Origin: Candidatus Fraserbacteria bacterium
Lineage (GTDB): Bacteria; Bipolaricaulota; Bipolaricaulia; RBG-16-55-9; JAJCYT01
Direction: 5' to 3'
Assembly: GCA_029262795.1 (NCBI GenBank)
Contig: JAJCYT010000034.1
Span: forward strand, 62,001 to 126,000
Length of the DNA: 64,000 nt
This document shows positions 16,691-25,748 of this stretch, piece by piece. The number at the start of each line of letters is the position of its first letter. Position 1 is the stretch's first letter. The notes below the pieces were generated by a model. It was given only the letters and a program-made list of their open reading frames with translations. It made no database searches and was not told the DNA's origin. A program made the translations under genes and the position numbers.

Positions 16691-17350
16691 ATGCTTCGCA
16701 TTTATTTTGTCCGTCATGGTCAGACTGAATGGAATTTTATTAAAAAATTTCAAGGCCAAAAAGACATTCCGCTCAATGACATGGGCCGTCAGCAGGCGCA
16801 GCAGGTGGCCGACTATTTGAAAAAAGTGCCATTTGATGTGATGTATTCCAGTGACCTCAGTCGGGCGGCTGACACGGCGGACGTTATCAATGTTCATCAC
16901 AATTTGCCGATTGAGCGCGACAGCCGCCTGCGTGAAAAATCATTTGGTTGCTTTGAAGGATTTACGGCGCAGGAAGCGCAGGTAAAATACCCTGACATTC
17001 GCAATGCCTATCATGCAGATCGGCTCAATTTTGTGATTCCTGGGGGGGAAAGTCGTTTGCAGTTCATCATTCGTGTGGGCGAATTTCTTGAACAAATTCA
17101 TGAAAAACACGCCGAGCAAACCGTTGCCATTGTCGCGCATGGTGGGGTGTTGGGATCGATGATGAGTTATATCATCTCGAAAAAACTTGAGTTTGATTCG
17201 CCTCAGTTTGTGCCGTTGTTCACCATCCAGAATTGCTCGGTGTCCCAATTGGAGTGTCGGCGCGGCGAATGGCTGATTCATACGCTGAATGAAATTCATC
17301 ATCTGGAAGGTTTGATTGGCGAAGGTCAACCCGTTGGCGAATACGCATAA
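16691..17350 (+). CDS. Histidine phosphatase family protein (phosphoglycerate-mutase-like)
   Basis: 219 aa. FVRHGQTEWNFIKKFQGQKD contains the phospho-acceptor histidine (RHG); the second histidine is in IVAHGGVLGSM and the acid residue in REKSFGCFEGF. Length and motifs fit the broad-specificity branch (CobC/GpmB-like) rather than cofactor-dependent phosphoglycerate mutase (~230-250 aa). A cofactor-independent ApgM-type enzyme is encoded at 33-34 kb, so this need not be the glycolytic mutase. A G-rich palindromic repeat follows the stop. Confidence 0.85.
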   Translation: MLRIYFVRHGQTEWNFIKKFQGQKDIPLNDMGRQQAQQVADYLKKVPFDVMYSSDLSRAADTADVINVHHNLPIERDSRLREKSFGCFEGFTAQEAQVKYPDIRNAYHADRLNFVIPGGESRLQFIIRVGEFLEQIHEKHAEQTVAIVAHGGVLGSMMSYIISKKLEFDSPQFVPLFTIQNCSVSQLECRRGEWLIHTLNEIHHLEGLIGEGQPVGEYA

Positions 17351-17413
17351 AACAAAGTAACGTTGCAAAGAAAAAAGATTTGAATTTCAGAAAAATCATT
17401 TGCAGTTTTATCG

Positions 17414-17450
17414 TAACCCCCTTGAGATCAAGGGGGTTGGGGGATTGAAG
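17414..17450 (+). repeat. G-rich palindromic repeat, copy 1
   Basis: The core is CCCCCTTGAGATCAAGGGGG followed by TTGGGGGATTGAAG. The same arrangement recurs at 31.8, 34.3, 35.5, 35.7, 40.7 and 42.7 kb in both orientations. It lies between two same-strand genes. Confidence 0.8.
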
Positions 17451-17511
17451 TTTTTTACATTTATCTAAAAATTGCTTTTATTCTTCCCCCTGCCTTTGAA
17501 AGGAGCTGTTC

Positions 17512-18861
17512 TTGCCGCAAGCATTGTTTGATTTTATTGACGCCAACCAAACTCGTTTTTTGGACAGGTTGTACGATTTGTTGCGCCAGCCGAGTGTGGC
17601 AGCCCAAAACCTTGGCATTAAAGAAACCGCTGAGCATGTGGCTGAATTGCTAAATGACCTAGGTGCAGATGTACAAATTGTACTCACCAAAGGTCATCCA
17701 GTGGTGGTGGGGCAACTTGAGGGCAAAGCTGAAAAGACGCTCAGCTTTTACAACCACTACGATGTGCAGCCTCCAGAGCCGTTAGACCTTTGGGAATCAG
17801 ATCCTTATGCTCCCGAAATTCGGGATGGCAAACTATATGCGCGTGGGGTGGCTGACAACAAAGGCAATCTGATTGCGCGCATTAATGCGGTTGAAGCTTA
17901 TAAGGCCGTGCACGGTGAATTGCCCTGCAACATCAAATTCATTGTAGAAGGTGAAGAGGAAATTGGCAGTCCAAATCTCGATGGGTTTGCCGATCACCAT
18001 GCCGACCTCATCAAGGCAGATGGCTGCATCTGGGAGTTTGGCGGCAAGGATTTGCAGGACCGTCCGATGGTTACATTGGGCGTAAAGGGTATCACGTATG
18101 TCGAATTGAGCGTAAAAACTTCAAACTCGGATTTGCATTCTTCCTGGGCTGCCGTGGTGCCGAATGCGGCGTGGCGGCTGGTGTGGGCGCTGCAATCTCT
18201 CAAAGGGCCGGACGACCGCATCCTGATTGAAGGCTTTTACGATGACATTGATATCCCAAACGATCTTGATCTCGAAGCGTTACAGGCGCTTGGATTTGAT
18301 GAAGCAGGCCACAAGCAGACGTTTGGGATTGATGCTTTTAACAACGGGCTGAGCGGCATTGAACTGCTTAAAAAACTTTATTTTGAGCCCACCTGCACCA
18401 TTTGCGGCTTTGAAAGCGGCTATCAGGGGCCAGGGGCCAAAACGGTGTCGCCCAATTTTGCCAAGGTTAAGCTGGATTTTCGCATGGTGCCTGGGCAAGA
18501 CCCAGAGCATGTGGTCGCCGCCTTACGACAGCATTTGGATACGCATGGGTTTGAAGACATCCATCTTGATGTCTTGGCTGGAGAAAAAGCGGGGCGCACG
18601 CCCTTGGATTCTCCTTTGGCGAAGTTGGGCATGGAAACGGCCCAACTGGTGTACGATCATCCACCTGTGTTGCAGCCCATTTCAGCGGGTTCAGGCCCCA
18701 TGTATACGCTGTGTCAGCAATTCGGCATACCGTCCATCAGTTCGGGGTGCGGCTATCCTGGCTCACAAATTCATGCGCCCAATGAGCACATTCGTGTCGA
18801 AGATTATTGGCAGAGCATCAAACACGCCGCATTGATCATTGATCGTTTTGCGTTGATTTAG
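17512..18861 (+). CDS. M20-family metallopeptidase (dipeptidase)
   Basis: 449 aa. Zinc-site motifs of M20 peptidases: FYNHYDVQP (His near residue 82), GVADNKG (bridging Asp near 115), GEEEIGS (Glu pair near 148) and a C-terminal PNEHIRVEDY histidine. Architecture is a catalytic domain interrupted by a dimerisation lid (about 195-310). The start TTG at 17512 follows AGGAG by 8 nt. Family members of this size hydrolyse dipeptides or act as carnosinase-like peptidases. Cytoplasmic (no signal peptide). Confidence 0.9.
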   Translation: MPQALFDFIDANQTRFLDRLYDLLRQPSVAAQNLGIKETAEHVAELLNDLGADVQIVLTKGHPVVVGQLEGKAEKTLSFYNHYDVQPPEPLDLWESDPYAPEIRDGKLYARGVADNKGNLIARINAVEAYKAVHGELPCNIKFIVEGEEEIGSPNLDGFADHHADLIKADGCIWEFGGKDLQDRPMVTLGVKGITYVELSVKTSNSDLHSSWAAVVPNAAWRLVWALQSLKGPDDRILIEGFYDDIDIPNDLDLEALQALGFDEAGHKQTFGIDAFNNGLSGIELLKKLYFEPTCTICGFESGYQGPGAKTVSPNFAKVKLDFRMVPGQDPEHVVAALRQHLDTHGFEDIHLDVLAGEKAGRTPLDSPLAKLGMETAQLVYDHPPVLQPISAGSGPMYTLCQQFGIPSISSGCGYPGSQIHAPNEHIRVEDYWQSIKHAALIIDRFALI

Positions 18862-18885
18862 TCAGCTGTTCCAACGAAAAGCCCC

Positions 18886-18914
18886 TTGACAAGCTTATGG
18901 TCTATCTCTAGACT
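18886..18914 (+). promoter_or_regulatory. Sigma70-type promoter of the ABC/LolA-like operon
   Basis: TTGACA (18886-18891), 17-nt spacer, TAGACT (18909-18914). It lies just upstream of the four-gene operon starting at 18999, and its -10 is overlapped by the palindrome described separately. Confidence 0.75.
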
Positions 18915-18933
18915 GAATGAGCGTTCATTCAGT
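18912..18933. promoter_or_regulatory. Perfect inverted repeat, probable TetR-family operator
   Basis: ACTGAATGA (18912-18920) and TCATTCAGT (18925-18933) are perfect complements around GCGT. The form TGAATGA-N4-TCATTCA is classic for TetR/AcrR operators controlling transport operons. Placement on the -10 and start site predicts repression by occlusion. No TetR gene is visible in the window. Confidence 0.7.
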
Positions 18934-18998
18934 TTTGATGTGTAAGAATTTTCTGGTTTAATGGAGGCACGAAAGCACAACGAGGGGGATCAACTTTT

Positions 18999-19679
18999 AT
19001 GATCATTGAAACTCGGAATTTGACCAAAACCTATGAGGCCGGCCAGGAGCAGGTTCATGCGCTTCGTGGTGTGGATTTCCAGGCAGACGCTGGCGACTTT
19101 GTGGTGATTAATGGCCCATCAGGTAGCGGTAAAACCACGTTTCTTAATTTGCTGTCTTGCATTGATTTGCCAACCCAGGGTGAAGTACTGATTGAAGGGC
19201 AGGCCGTGTCTCAGCTTGCCTCTGGCAGTTTGGCCGAAGTGCGCCGCGACAAAATTGGCTTGGTGTTTCAGGCCTTTAACCTGATTCCGGTGCTGTCCAC
19301 CTTTGAAAATATCGAATATCCGATGCTGCTCAAAGGCGTGCCGCCGAAAGAGCGCAAAGAAAAGGTCAATCAACTTTTAGAAGAAGTGGATTTGGTCAAG
19401 GAAGGCAGTCGCCGACCGGATCAGCTTTCTGGCGGCCAGAAACAGCGTGTGGCTGTGGCGCGTGCATTGGTGAATGATCCTGTACTTTTCCTGGCAGATG
19501 AGCCTACCGGCAACCTCGATTCCAAAACCAGCGAACGCATCATGGACATCATGAAACGCTTGAACCAGAATCACAAAGTCACCTTCATCGTCGTGACCCA
19601 TAATCTCGAAGTCAACGAGTATGCCAAGCGCGTGGTCTACATCCGTGATGGCCAATTGACCGAAGAACAGAAAAGGTAA
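18999..19679 (+). CDS. ABC transporter ATP-binding protein (LolD/MacB-like)
   Basis: 226 aa. Walker [10 protein letters not shown], signature [14 protein letters not shown], Walker [13 protein letters not shown], and H-loop VVTHNLE place it in the LolD/MacB ATPase family. Its partners are two FtsX-type permeases and a LolA-like protein in the same operon. Inference: energises lipid, lipoprotein or antibiotic movement at the cell envelope. Confidence 0.93.
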   Translation: MIIETRNLTKTYEAGQEQVHALRGVDFQADAGDFVVINGPSGSGKTTFLNLLSCIDLPTQGEVLIEGQAVSQLASGSLAEVRRDKIGLVFQAFNLIPVLSTFENIEYPMLLKGVPPKERKEKVNQLLEEVDLVKEGSRRPDQLSGGQKQRVAVARALVNDPVLFLADEPTGNLDSKTSERIMDIMKRLNQNHKVTFIVVTHNLEVNEYAKRVVYIRDGQLTEEQKR

Positions 19680-19684
19680 TCCAT

Positions 19685-20902
19685 TTGGGACTTCAATTTC
19701 AAATTGCCATGCGCAATTTGTTTCGCAATGGCCGACGCACGTTGTTGAGTCTGGCCATCATTGCGCTTGGCACCGCCATGAGCTTTGCCGTGCGTGGCTA
19801 CGTCGAAAGTTCTTTAACCAACATCCAGGCTGGCATCGTTCAGCAAAACGGCAATTTTCAGATTGCATCTCCCTTGTTGTTTGACAACGAAGCGGAAGGC
19901 TACGAATATCTGATTTTTCCTGAAGATGTGGAAACCATCCGCATGGCGTTATCACAATACCCTGAAGTGGTGGATGTTTCGATGGGGCTTAATTTTTCCG
20001 GCTTGGCTTCATTTGGGCGACGCAGCAAAGTGCTGCGTGGCATTGCCACCCGACCAGGCAATACCGCGTTGGATTACAATGATTTGGTCATTGAAGGGGA
20101 AGGATTAAAGCCCGAAGATCAAGGCAAAGTGCTGATTGGTCAATCTCTTGCTGATGAAAGAAATTTAAAACCAGGCGATGTGTTTCGCGTCAATCTTTCC
20201 ACTGTTGATGGTGCCTACAATGTGGGCAGCCTGGAAGTGGCGGGCGTGTTCAGCCTCAACAGCCAGCAGTTTGAAGGGCAACTCATTTTTGTGCCGATTG
20301 ATTATGTCCAAGCCCTGCTCAATACCAACGGCATTGGCAACCTGATTATCCAACTAAATGATATCGAAGACAGCCGTCGTGTGGCCGACATGGTCGAGGG
20401 CGAACTTCAGTCAATGGGCCTCAATTTGGAAGCTCGCACCTGGGACGAACTTTCAGAATTTTATCAACAGATCAAAGGGTTTTTTAATGCGCTGTTTGTG
20501 TTCCTGACGGTGGCGGTGTCTGTCCTCGTTTTCTTCATTGTGCTACAAGTGTTGACGATGGCCTTTTTGGAGCGCACCCGCGAAGTGGGCACCATTCGCG
20601 CGCTGGGAACCAAAACCAATCAGGTATTTTTCATGTTTATTACCGAAGGTGTGTTTCTCGGCGTGCTGGGGGGGCTGTCTGGTGCGTTGCTGGGCTGGTT
20701 GATTTCGCTTGGCTTTAATGCCCTCAACATTGGCTGGACACCACCCGGAGCCCTTGATCCGGTGCCTATCAGCATCACGGCCAGTTTGGAAGTGGCCTTG
20801 GTGCCCTTTTTGGTGGGGTTGATTGCCACTTCATTTTCGGCGTTGTTTCCCTCCTTGCGATCAGCAAAGGTCAACATTGTGGATGCTTTGAGGACGAGAT
20901 AA
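19685..20902 (+). CDS. FtsX/MacB-type ABC permease 1
   Basis: 405 aa. An N-terminal span (MRNLFRNGRRTLLSLAIIALGT) is followed by a large extracytoplasmic MacB_PCD domain and three C-terminal FtsX spans with FLERTREVGTIRALGTKTNQV. It starts at a TTG 5 nt after the ATPase stop. The next gene is a clear paralogue of this one, giving a heterodimeric permease. Confidence 0.9.
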   Translation: MGLQFQIAMRNLFRNGRRTLLSLAIIALGTAMSFAVRGYVESSLTNIQAGIVQQNGNFQIASPLLFDNEAEGYEYLIFPEDVETIRMALSQYPEVVDVSMGLNFSGLASFGRRSKVLRGIATRPGNTALDYNDLVIEGEGLKPEDQGKVLIGQSLADERNLKPGDVFRVNLSTVDGAYNVGSLEVAGVFSLNSQQFEGQLIFVPIDYVQALLNTNGIGNLIIQLNDIEDSRRVADMVEGELQSMGLNLEARTWDELSEFYQQIKGFFNALFVFLTVAVSVLVFFIVLQVLTMAFLERTREVGTIRALGTKTNQVFFMFITEGVFLGVLGGLSGALLGWLISLGFNALNIGWTPPGALDPVPISITASLEVALVPFLVGLIATSFSALFPSLRSAKVNIVDALRTR

Positions 20903-20904
20903 TT

Positions 20905-22116
20905 ATGTTTTTTAAAATTGCATTGAGAAATATTTTCAGAAACAAACGACGCACCATTCTCTCATTAGGTATTGTGGCTTTGGGGGTGGCAATGCTTTCA
21001 CTGGCATTGGGTTTTATCTCCACCAGTTTGAAATCCACCGAAGAACAGCTGTCTCGCGAAAGTGGCGCATTCCAAATTGCCACCGACATTTTGTTCGACA
21101 ACAAAGCTGAAGAATTTGAATACCTGATTGATCCGCAAACGCTGGAAGCTGTGACCGGCATTCTGGATCAAGACCCCAGAGTGACGGGCTATTCCTACGA
21201 AATCAGCTTTGGCGGCATCATTGGGAATGAAAAAGGCAGCACCGTACTGATCAGTCGTGGTTTGATTCCCAACAATCCCATCGAAGATTATGCCAGCGTG
21301 ATGCTCGAAGGCGAACCGCTCAATAATGATGGCACGCCTCAAATCATTATTGGAAAACGCATGGCGGAAGTGTTGGGTGTGGAAGTGGGCGACATCATTA
21401 ATCTGGCCACTGGCACCGTGACCGGCGCGTTCAAAGCCGCCAGTGCGCGGATTGTGGGCACCTTTCGCTACAACAATCTTCAATTGGAAGAGCAATTTGG
21501 GTTTGTGCCTTTGTCGTTTGCCCAGCGCGTCATGCGGACCGATGGCGTGGACAAAGTGCTGGTTCAAATCGAAAACCTGGGCGATGCGGCGGTTGTGGCA
21601 GCAGACATTCAAACGCAACTGAATTTAAAAAACATCGCATTGGAAACCCGCATCTGGAAAGACTTGACCACGTTCTATGAATCCATCGAACAGTTCTGGG
21701 GTGTGTTCTCTGCGTTTTCCACGATTGGGGTGTTGGTGCTGGCGTTTTTCAGCATCCTTGAAGTGCTCACCATGTCATTCTTGGAACGTACCCGCGAGGT
21801 GGGCACCATCCGTGCAGTTGGCACAAAACGACTCCAAGTCTTCTCCACCTTCTTAATGGAAGGTGTTTTATTAGGTATCATGGGAGGGGTGCTCGGCATT
21901 GTGCTGGGCTTTGTGTTGGCGGCTGCGATCAATGCTTCAGGTGTCGGTTGGCTTCCGCCTGGGTCGATTGAAACTGTGCCTCTGGGAATTGAAATCAGTG
22001 CCAGTGCCGCGATTACGCCTTTCATTGCGGCATTGATTGCCACCATACTGGGGGCGTTGTACCCCGCGATCAAAAATTCTCGAAAGAACATTGTCCAAGC
22101 TCTGAGTTACGTTTAA
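20905..22116 (+). CDS. FtsX/MacB-type ABC permease 2
   Basis: 403 aa. Same layout as the preceding permease: IALRNIFRNKRRTILSLGIVA, MacB_PCD domain, and FLERTREVGTIRAVGTKR before the last spans. It starts 2 nt after its paralogue. The two proteins align along their length, as for LolC/LolE pairs. Confidence 0.9.
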   Translation: MFFKIALRNIFRNKRRTILSLGIVALGVAMLSLALGFISTSLKSTEEQLSRESGAFQIATDILFDNKAEEFEYLIDPQTLEAVTGILDQDPRVTGYSYEISFGGIIGNEKGSTVLISRGLIPNNPIEDYASVMLEGEPLNNDGTPQIIIGKRMAEVLGVEVGDIINLATGTVTGAFKAASARIVGTFRYNNLQLEEQFGFVPLSFAQRVMRTDGVDKVLVQIENLGDAAVVAADIQTQLNLKNIALETRIWKDLTTFYESIEQFWGVFSAFSTIGVLVLAFFSILEVLTMSFLERTREVGTIRAVGTKRLQVFSTFLMEGVLLGIMGGVLGIVLGFVLAAAINASGVGWLPPGSIETVPLGIEISASAAITPFIAALIATILGALYPAIKNSRKNIVQALSYV

Positions 22117-22132
22117 AAGGAGTTCCTTCAAT

Positions 22133-22885
22133 ATGAAAAAAATCTTATCTTCCCTCTTAATAGTCATTGCCCTGGCGGTTGGTTCTATGGCACAGGATGT
22201 GTCTGATGAAGCATTGTTGGAGGCCATGGATGCGGCGCGCTTCCTGGACTCTACTTCACTCAGCTTCACCAGTGAAGTGGTGGCCGATCGACCCGATGGC
22301 ACGAGTCAGGCATTGGTGCAACTGTTTTTGAAAGAAAATGAAGCAGGGGAACAGTTCTCACGTATCGAGTTTTTACAACCCGAAGACATGGCGGGTGAAG
22401 TGTTTATCACTACACCGGATGGCACCTTTTTGTGGAACCCTGATTTGTTCAGCCCCCTGAAAGTTAGCGATCAACAAGGTGTGTTTGGTGATGCCAGTGT
22501 GGCTGAAACGGCTGGGATTCGTTACAACAATGGAGATTACGCCGTTGCCATGCGTGAAAGCGTCACGCTTGAGGATGGCACCGAGGGTCTGGATGTGACC
22601 TTAGAAGCCACAACACCGGATGTTGCATTTCAATCCATATTGGTGACCGTGGATTTGGCGACGTTACAGCCGGTTAAAATGCGATTGTTCGCGCTTGGCG
22701 GTGAGCCGATCAACGACGTTACCTTTTTAGAATATGGCGAACTGGATGGCGATGTGTATGTGGTTCAACAATTGATCGAAAGTCAGTTTGTCGAAGGCAA
22801 CAAAACGTTGCTGACCATCACCAACATTTCCAAAGATGAATTGGATGATGCCTTGTTCGACCCTTCCCAGCTCGGCCAATCTTAA
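22133..22885 (+). CDS. LolA-like outer-membrane lipoprotein-sorting protein
   Basis: 250 aa. Signal peptide (SSLLIVIALAVGSMAQ), then a LolA/LolB-fold sequence of the lipoprotein-sorting group: FSRIEFLQPEDMAGEVFI, TPDGTFLWNPDL and the repeated VKMRLFALGG region. AAAAGGAG precedes the ATG. Linked to an FtsX-type ABC exporter, it probably receives a lipidated or hydrophobic cargo in the periplasm. Confidence 0.8.
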   Translation: MKKILSSLLIVIALAVGSMAQDVSDEALLEAMDAARFLDSTSLSFTSEVVADRPDGTSQALVQLFLKENEAGEQFSRIEFLQPEDMAGEVFITTPDGTFLWNPDLFSPLKVSDQQGVFGDASVAETAGIRYNNGDYAVAMRESVTLEDGTEGLDVTLEATTPDVAFQSILVTVDLATLQPVKMRLFALGGEPINDVTFLEYGELDGDVYVVQQLIESQFVEGNKTLLTITNISKDELDDALFDPSQLGQS

Positions 22886-22904
22886 ATTTTATGATCAAAG
22901 AAAC

Positions 22905-22934
22905 AGGGATGACGATATTTAACTCGTCATCCCT
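22905..22934. terminator. Hairpin between convergent genes
   Basis: An 11-bp perfect stem (AGGGATGACGA, 22905-22915 with 22924-22934) lies between the LolA-like gene and the convergent gene at 22975. There is no clear T-tract on either side, so its strength is uncertain. Confidence 0.5.
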
Positions 22935-22974
22935 AGATCCTGTTAAAAAATTCAATCGAAGTTTTTTGTTAGCG

Positions 22975-23754
22975 TTAGCGCAGGCTCAAATTGTCCAGTG
23001 ACACATGGACAGCATCCATAAAGTGATCGTAACGGATGGCGTAGCTCAACGGTGCGACACCGCTTTGAATCAAAGCTTGAGAGGGTACAATGGTGTCGCT
23101 AAAGCTTGGCGTGCTGGCCAGGAAAATAGTCGAGATGGTTTGACCTATAAAGCTAACATTGCCATTGCGTGTGCCATACACAAAACTTCCAATCAGGCGC
23201 TCATGCGCTTTTGGAAAGGCAACACCGCCCCAAACATCGCCTTGAACGTTTGTGGTGTTGATCATGCGATAAGCTTCTGCGCGAACGTCTGTTGTGCTGA
23301 CCAGGCTGGCGTCCACTGTGCTTGTGTCGTTAAAACGCCTTGCCTGAAGATCGTCGAGTTTGAAAAACACATTGAAATGTGCATTGGGATGCAAGGCTGA
23401 GCGACTGGCATTGTGTGGCTGCCACTCAACAATTACAGATTTAAAATCAAAGCCGGAAATGCTTTGCGGCATTCTGAGTTCAATCTGACCTTGAGCGGAT
23501 GGCAAGCTTTTAAACACCGTTTGAGAAATCGATACGCCCACTGAAATTGGCAATCCGAGTCGATCTGTATGCACCCAGCTTCGGGCATGGCCTTCACCGA
23601 CTGTGACTGTTTCACCATAAACGACGTTGTAGCCAGAATATTTAGCCAAATCCTGCAACGCTTGTGATGGCGCTTGGACGTCGTTAAAGCTTAAAAAAAT
23701 GCCTGCGCCTGCAGTGATTAAAAGAAAAGACAAGACGATGACCAGGTTTTGCAT
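22975..23754 (-). CDS. Exported protein of unknown function
   Basis: 259 aa. An N-terminal signal or anchor (MQNLVIVLSFLLITAGAGIFLS) precedes a beta-rich soluble domain without recognisable motifs (for example SGFDFKSVIVEWQPHN, AHERLIGSFVYGTRNGN). AGGAGG lies just upstream of the start. Not recognised. Confidence 0.55.
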   Translation of the reverse strand: MQNLVIVLSFLLITAGAGIFLSFNDVQAPSQALQDLAKYSGYNVVYGETVTVGEGHARSWVHTDRLGLPISVGVSISQTVFKSLPSAQGQIELRMPQSISGFDFKSVIVEWQPHNASRSALHPNAHFNVFFKLDDLQARRFNDTSTVDASLVSTTDVRAEAYRMINTTNVQGDVWGGVAFPKAHERLIGSFVYGTRNGNVSFIGQTISTIFLASTPSFSDTIVPSQALIQSGVAPLSYAIRYDHFMDAVHVSLDNLSLR

Positions 23755-23906
23755 CCCTCGACCTCCTCATTTTTATTTCAGAGTTTATTGTATCACCTTA
23801 TCGTGGAAAAGGGATGGAGCAAACATGAAAACCGTATGAAAATTTTTTCCATTTCAGAAGCATCGGTCTTTGCTTTTGAGTAAACTTTCTGTCCAGAGGA
23901 AACAAT

Positions 23907-24269
23907 ATGACCACAGAATTTTCACAGCGTGTGATTCAATTGATCCAAAATATTCCTGAAGGCAAGGTGGCGACTTATGGTCAAATTGCCAATCTTGCTG
24001 GTCGCCCCAAGGCAGCACGGCGGGTGTCGTGGCTGTTAAACAGTTCGTCCGATAAATATCAATTGCCGTGGCATCGGGTGATCAACAGTCAGGGCAAAAT
24101 TTCAGAACGCCCCGGCGGTGGGCAGCAACGCCAGAAAAAGAAACTGGTCGAAGAAGGTATCAAGGTCAGTCGCCAATATGAGATTGATCTGAAAAAATTT
24201 CTTTGGACCCCTGAAACAATCAACTGGGAAGCTTTAGACATTCCAGAAGAAGCCAAAGAATTTCTCTAG
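23907..24269 (+). CDS. atl: Alkyltransferase-like (ATL) DNA-binding protein
   Basis: 120 aa, the size of a lone MGMT DNA-binding domain. IPEGKVATYGQIANLAGRPKAAR is the helix-turn-helix and Arg-finger region. The alkyl-acceptor motif PCHRV of methyltransferases is PWHRV here (Cys replaced by Trp), the mark of ATL proteins, which recognise O6-alkylguanine and recruit nucleotide excision repair without repairing it. Its stop codon overlaps that of the convergent threonine synthase gene. Confidence 0.9.
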   Translation: MTTEFSQRVIQLIQNIPEGKVATYGQIANLAGRPKAARRVSWLLNSSSDKYQLPWHRVINSQGKISERPGGGQQRQKKKLVEEGIKVSRQYEIDLKKFLWTPETINWEALDIPEEAKEFL

Positions 24270-25528
24270 GAAAGTTTCTCCATCACTTTTTGCACTGCTT
24301 CCAAACTACATGGAATTTGATTCGCTTCGGCCTGCGCCGCTTTTCTCGCTGCGGCAATATCTTTCAGTCCATTGCCGGAAATCACCAGAGCAACGCGGTC
24401 GTTGGCATTCAGCTTGCCTTGTTCACACAATTTTACAAACCCTGCAAAAGTGGCCGCACCTGCCGGTTCGCCAAACACGCCGGTAGATCGAGCCATGATT
24501 TTGATGGCATCCAGAATGTCATCATCCGTAACCACAACGAAATCACCGTTGACTTTTTTCAAATATTTGATGGCCTTGATGCCATCACGCGGGAAGCCCA
24601 CTTCAATGCTGTCTGCAATGGTGTGTGCGTCAGTGAGGTCTTCCAACACCACATGATCTTCAGTTGACTGTGGAAATGCTTTGGCCAACGGTGCGGAATG
24701 TTCGGCTTGAACCCCAATCACTTTGGGGACTTTTGGTATAAAATCCATTTTGTGCATCTCTAAAAACCCTTTGACCACACCACTAATGACGGAGCCATCA
24801 CCCACCGACACCAACACGACATCGGGCACATCCCAGTTCATTTGTTCAGCAATTTCCCAGGCGCCCGTTTTCTTGCCTTCGACCAGATAAGGGTTCATTC
24901 CTGCACTGCGGTTGTACCAGTCAAACTTGGTTGCGGCTTCGGTGCAAAGATCAAAGGCATCGTCATACGATCCATCGACCGCAAAGACGGTGGAGCCATA
25001 GATCAGGAGTTGAGTCACTTTTGCTTCAGGCGCAGAGGCAGGCACGAAGATGATGCTGTTCAAATCCGTTGCCGCCGCATAACCGGCCATCGAACTGGCC
25101 GCATTGCCAGTGGAGGCACAGGTGACCGTTGGCAGTCCTTTTTCCTGCGCTTTGATGATAACCACTGCGCTGGCACGGTCTTTATAAGAGGCAGTGGCAT
25201 TTTTGCCGTCATCCTTAATGAAAAGGGATTTGACCCCGTAATCTTTGCCCACATCTTCAAATTCATACAATGGCGTGCCGCCAATCTGGATGGGTTGAAT
25301 AAAACCACCCGAAAGTGGCAGCATCGGCAAATAACGCCAAATGGAAGGTTCTTTGTTGCTTTTCAGCGATTCTGGATTGAAAGACCGTTTGATCGTGTCC
25401 AAATCGTAAAGCACTTCCAAGTTGCCCTGCCTGGGGCCGCAATCGGCGCAATAATAGCGCACTTCGTCCTCGGAGAAAGTTTTCCCACAGCCAATGCAGC
25501 GAAGTTGAATTGTCAGTGTGTTGATCAT
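24266..25528 (-). CDS. thrC: Threonine synthase with N-terminal zinc ribbon
   Basis: The ATG at 25528 is chosen because the encoded protein then starts MINTLTIQLRCIGCG; there is no strong Shine-Dalgarno site for it or for upstream codons. CIGCG and YYCADCG are a rubredoxin-like zinc ribbon. The PLP domain has KDDGKNATASYKDRAS (PLP lysine), a phosphate-binding TGNAASS loop and SVGDGSVISGVVKG. Such zinc-ribbon members of the threonine-synthase family are found with a second, shorter copy (34405-35463 here). It could instead act as a related PLP beta-replacement enzyme. Confidence 0.8.
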   Translation of the reverse strand: MINTLTIQLRCIGCGKTFSEDEVRYYCADCGPRQGNLEVLYDLDTIKRSFNPESLKSNKEPSIWRYLPMLPLSGGFIQPIQIGGTPLYEFEDVGKDYGVKSLFIKDDGKNATASYKDRASAVVIIKAQEKGLPTVTCASTGNAASSMAGYAAATDLNSIIFVPASAPEAKVTQLLIYGSTVFAVDGSYDDAFDLCTEAATKFDWYNRSAGMNPYLVEGKKTGAWEIAEQMNWDVPDVVLVSVGDGSVISGVVKGFLEMHKMDFIPKVPKVIGVQAEHSAPLAKAFPQSTEDHVVLEDLTDAHTIADSIEVGFPRDGIKAIKYLKKVNGDFVVVTDDDILDAIKIMARSTGVFGEPAGAATFAGFVKLCEQGKLNANDRVALVISGNGLKDIAAARKAAQAEANQIPCSLEAVQKVMEKLS

Positions 25529-25688
25529 GGTCCGTATGATAGCCATAGACGCGAGGGAGGCAACTACGTTAGAATGTGATGCCCAGGACATTGACAAATG
25601 GGCGCGTTCGTGTTTAGGTCTAAGAGGCAGAATGACAGGCATTCGTGAAGTCTCGCAACAGCGAGAAATTGTGACGGGTATGTCTCTA

Positions 25689-25718
25689 TTGGGAAAATAG
25701 AAACCGGGTTGCTATAAT
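25689..25718 (+). promoter_or_regulatory. Promoter of secG
   Basis: TTGGGA (25689-25694), 18-nt spacer, TGC-TATAAT (25710-25718, extended -10), 31 nt before the secG ATG. Confidence 0.6.
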
Positions 25719-25748
25719 AATCCAATCTGATGGAGACAGGAGACGTTT

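Noticed and set aside
24842-25579. 245-codon frame on the plus strand inside the zinc-ribbon threonine synthase
   Set aside because: It is the shadow of a well-supported gene on the other strand and has no family motifs or ribosome-binding site.
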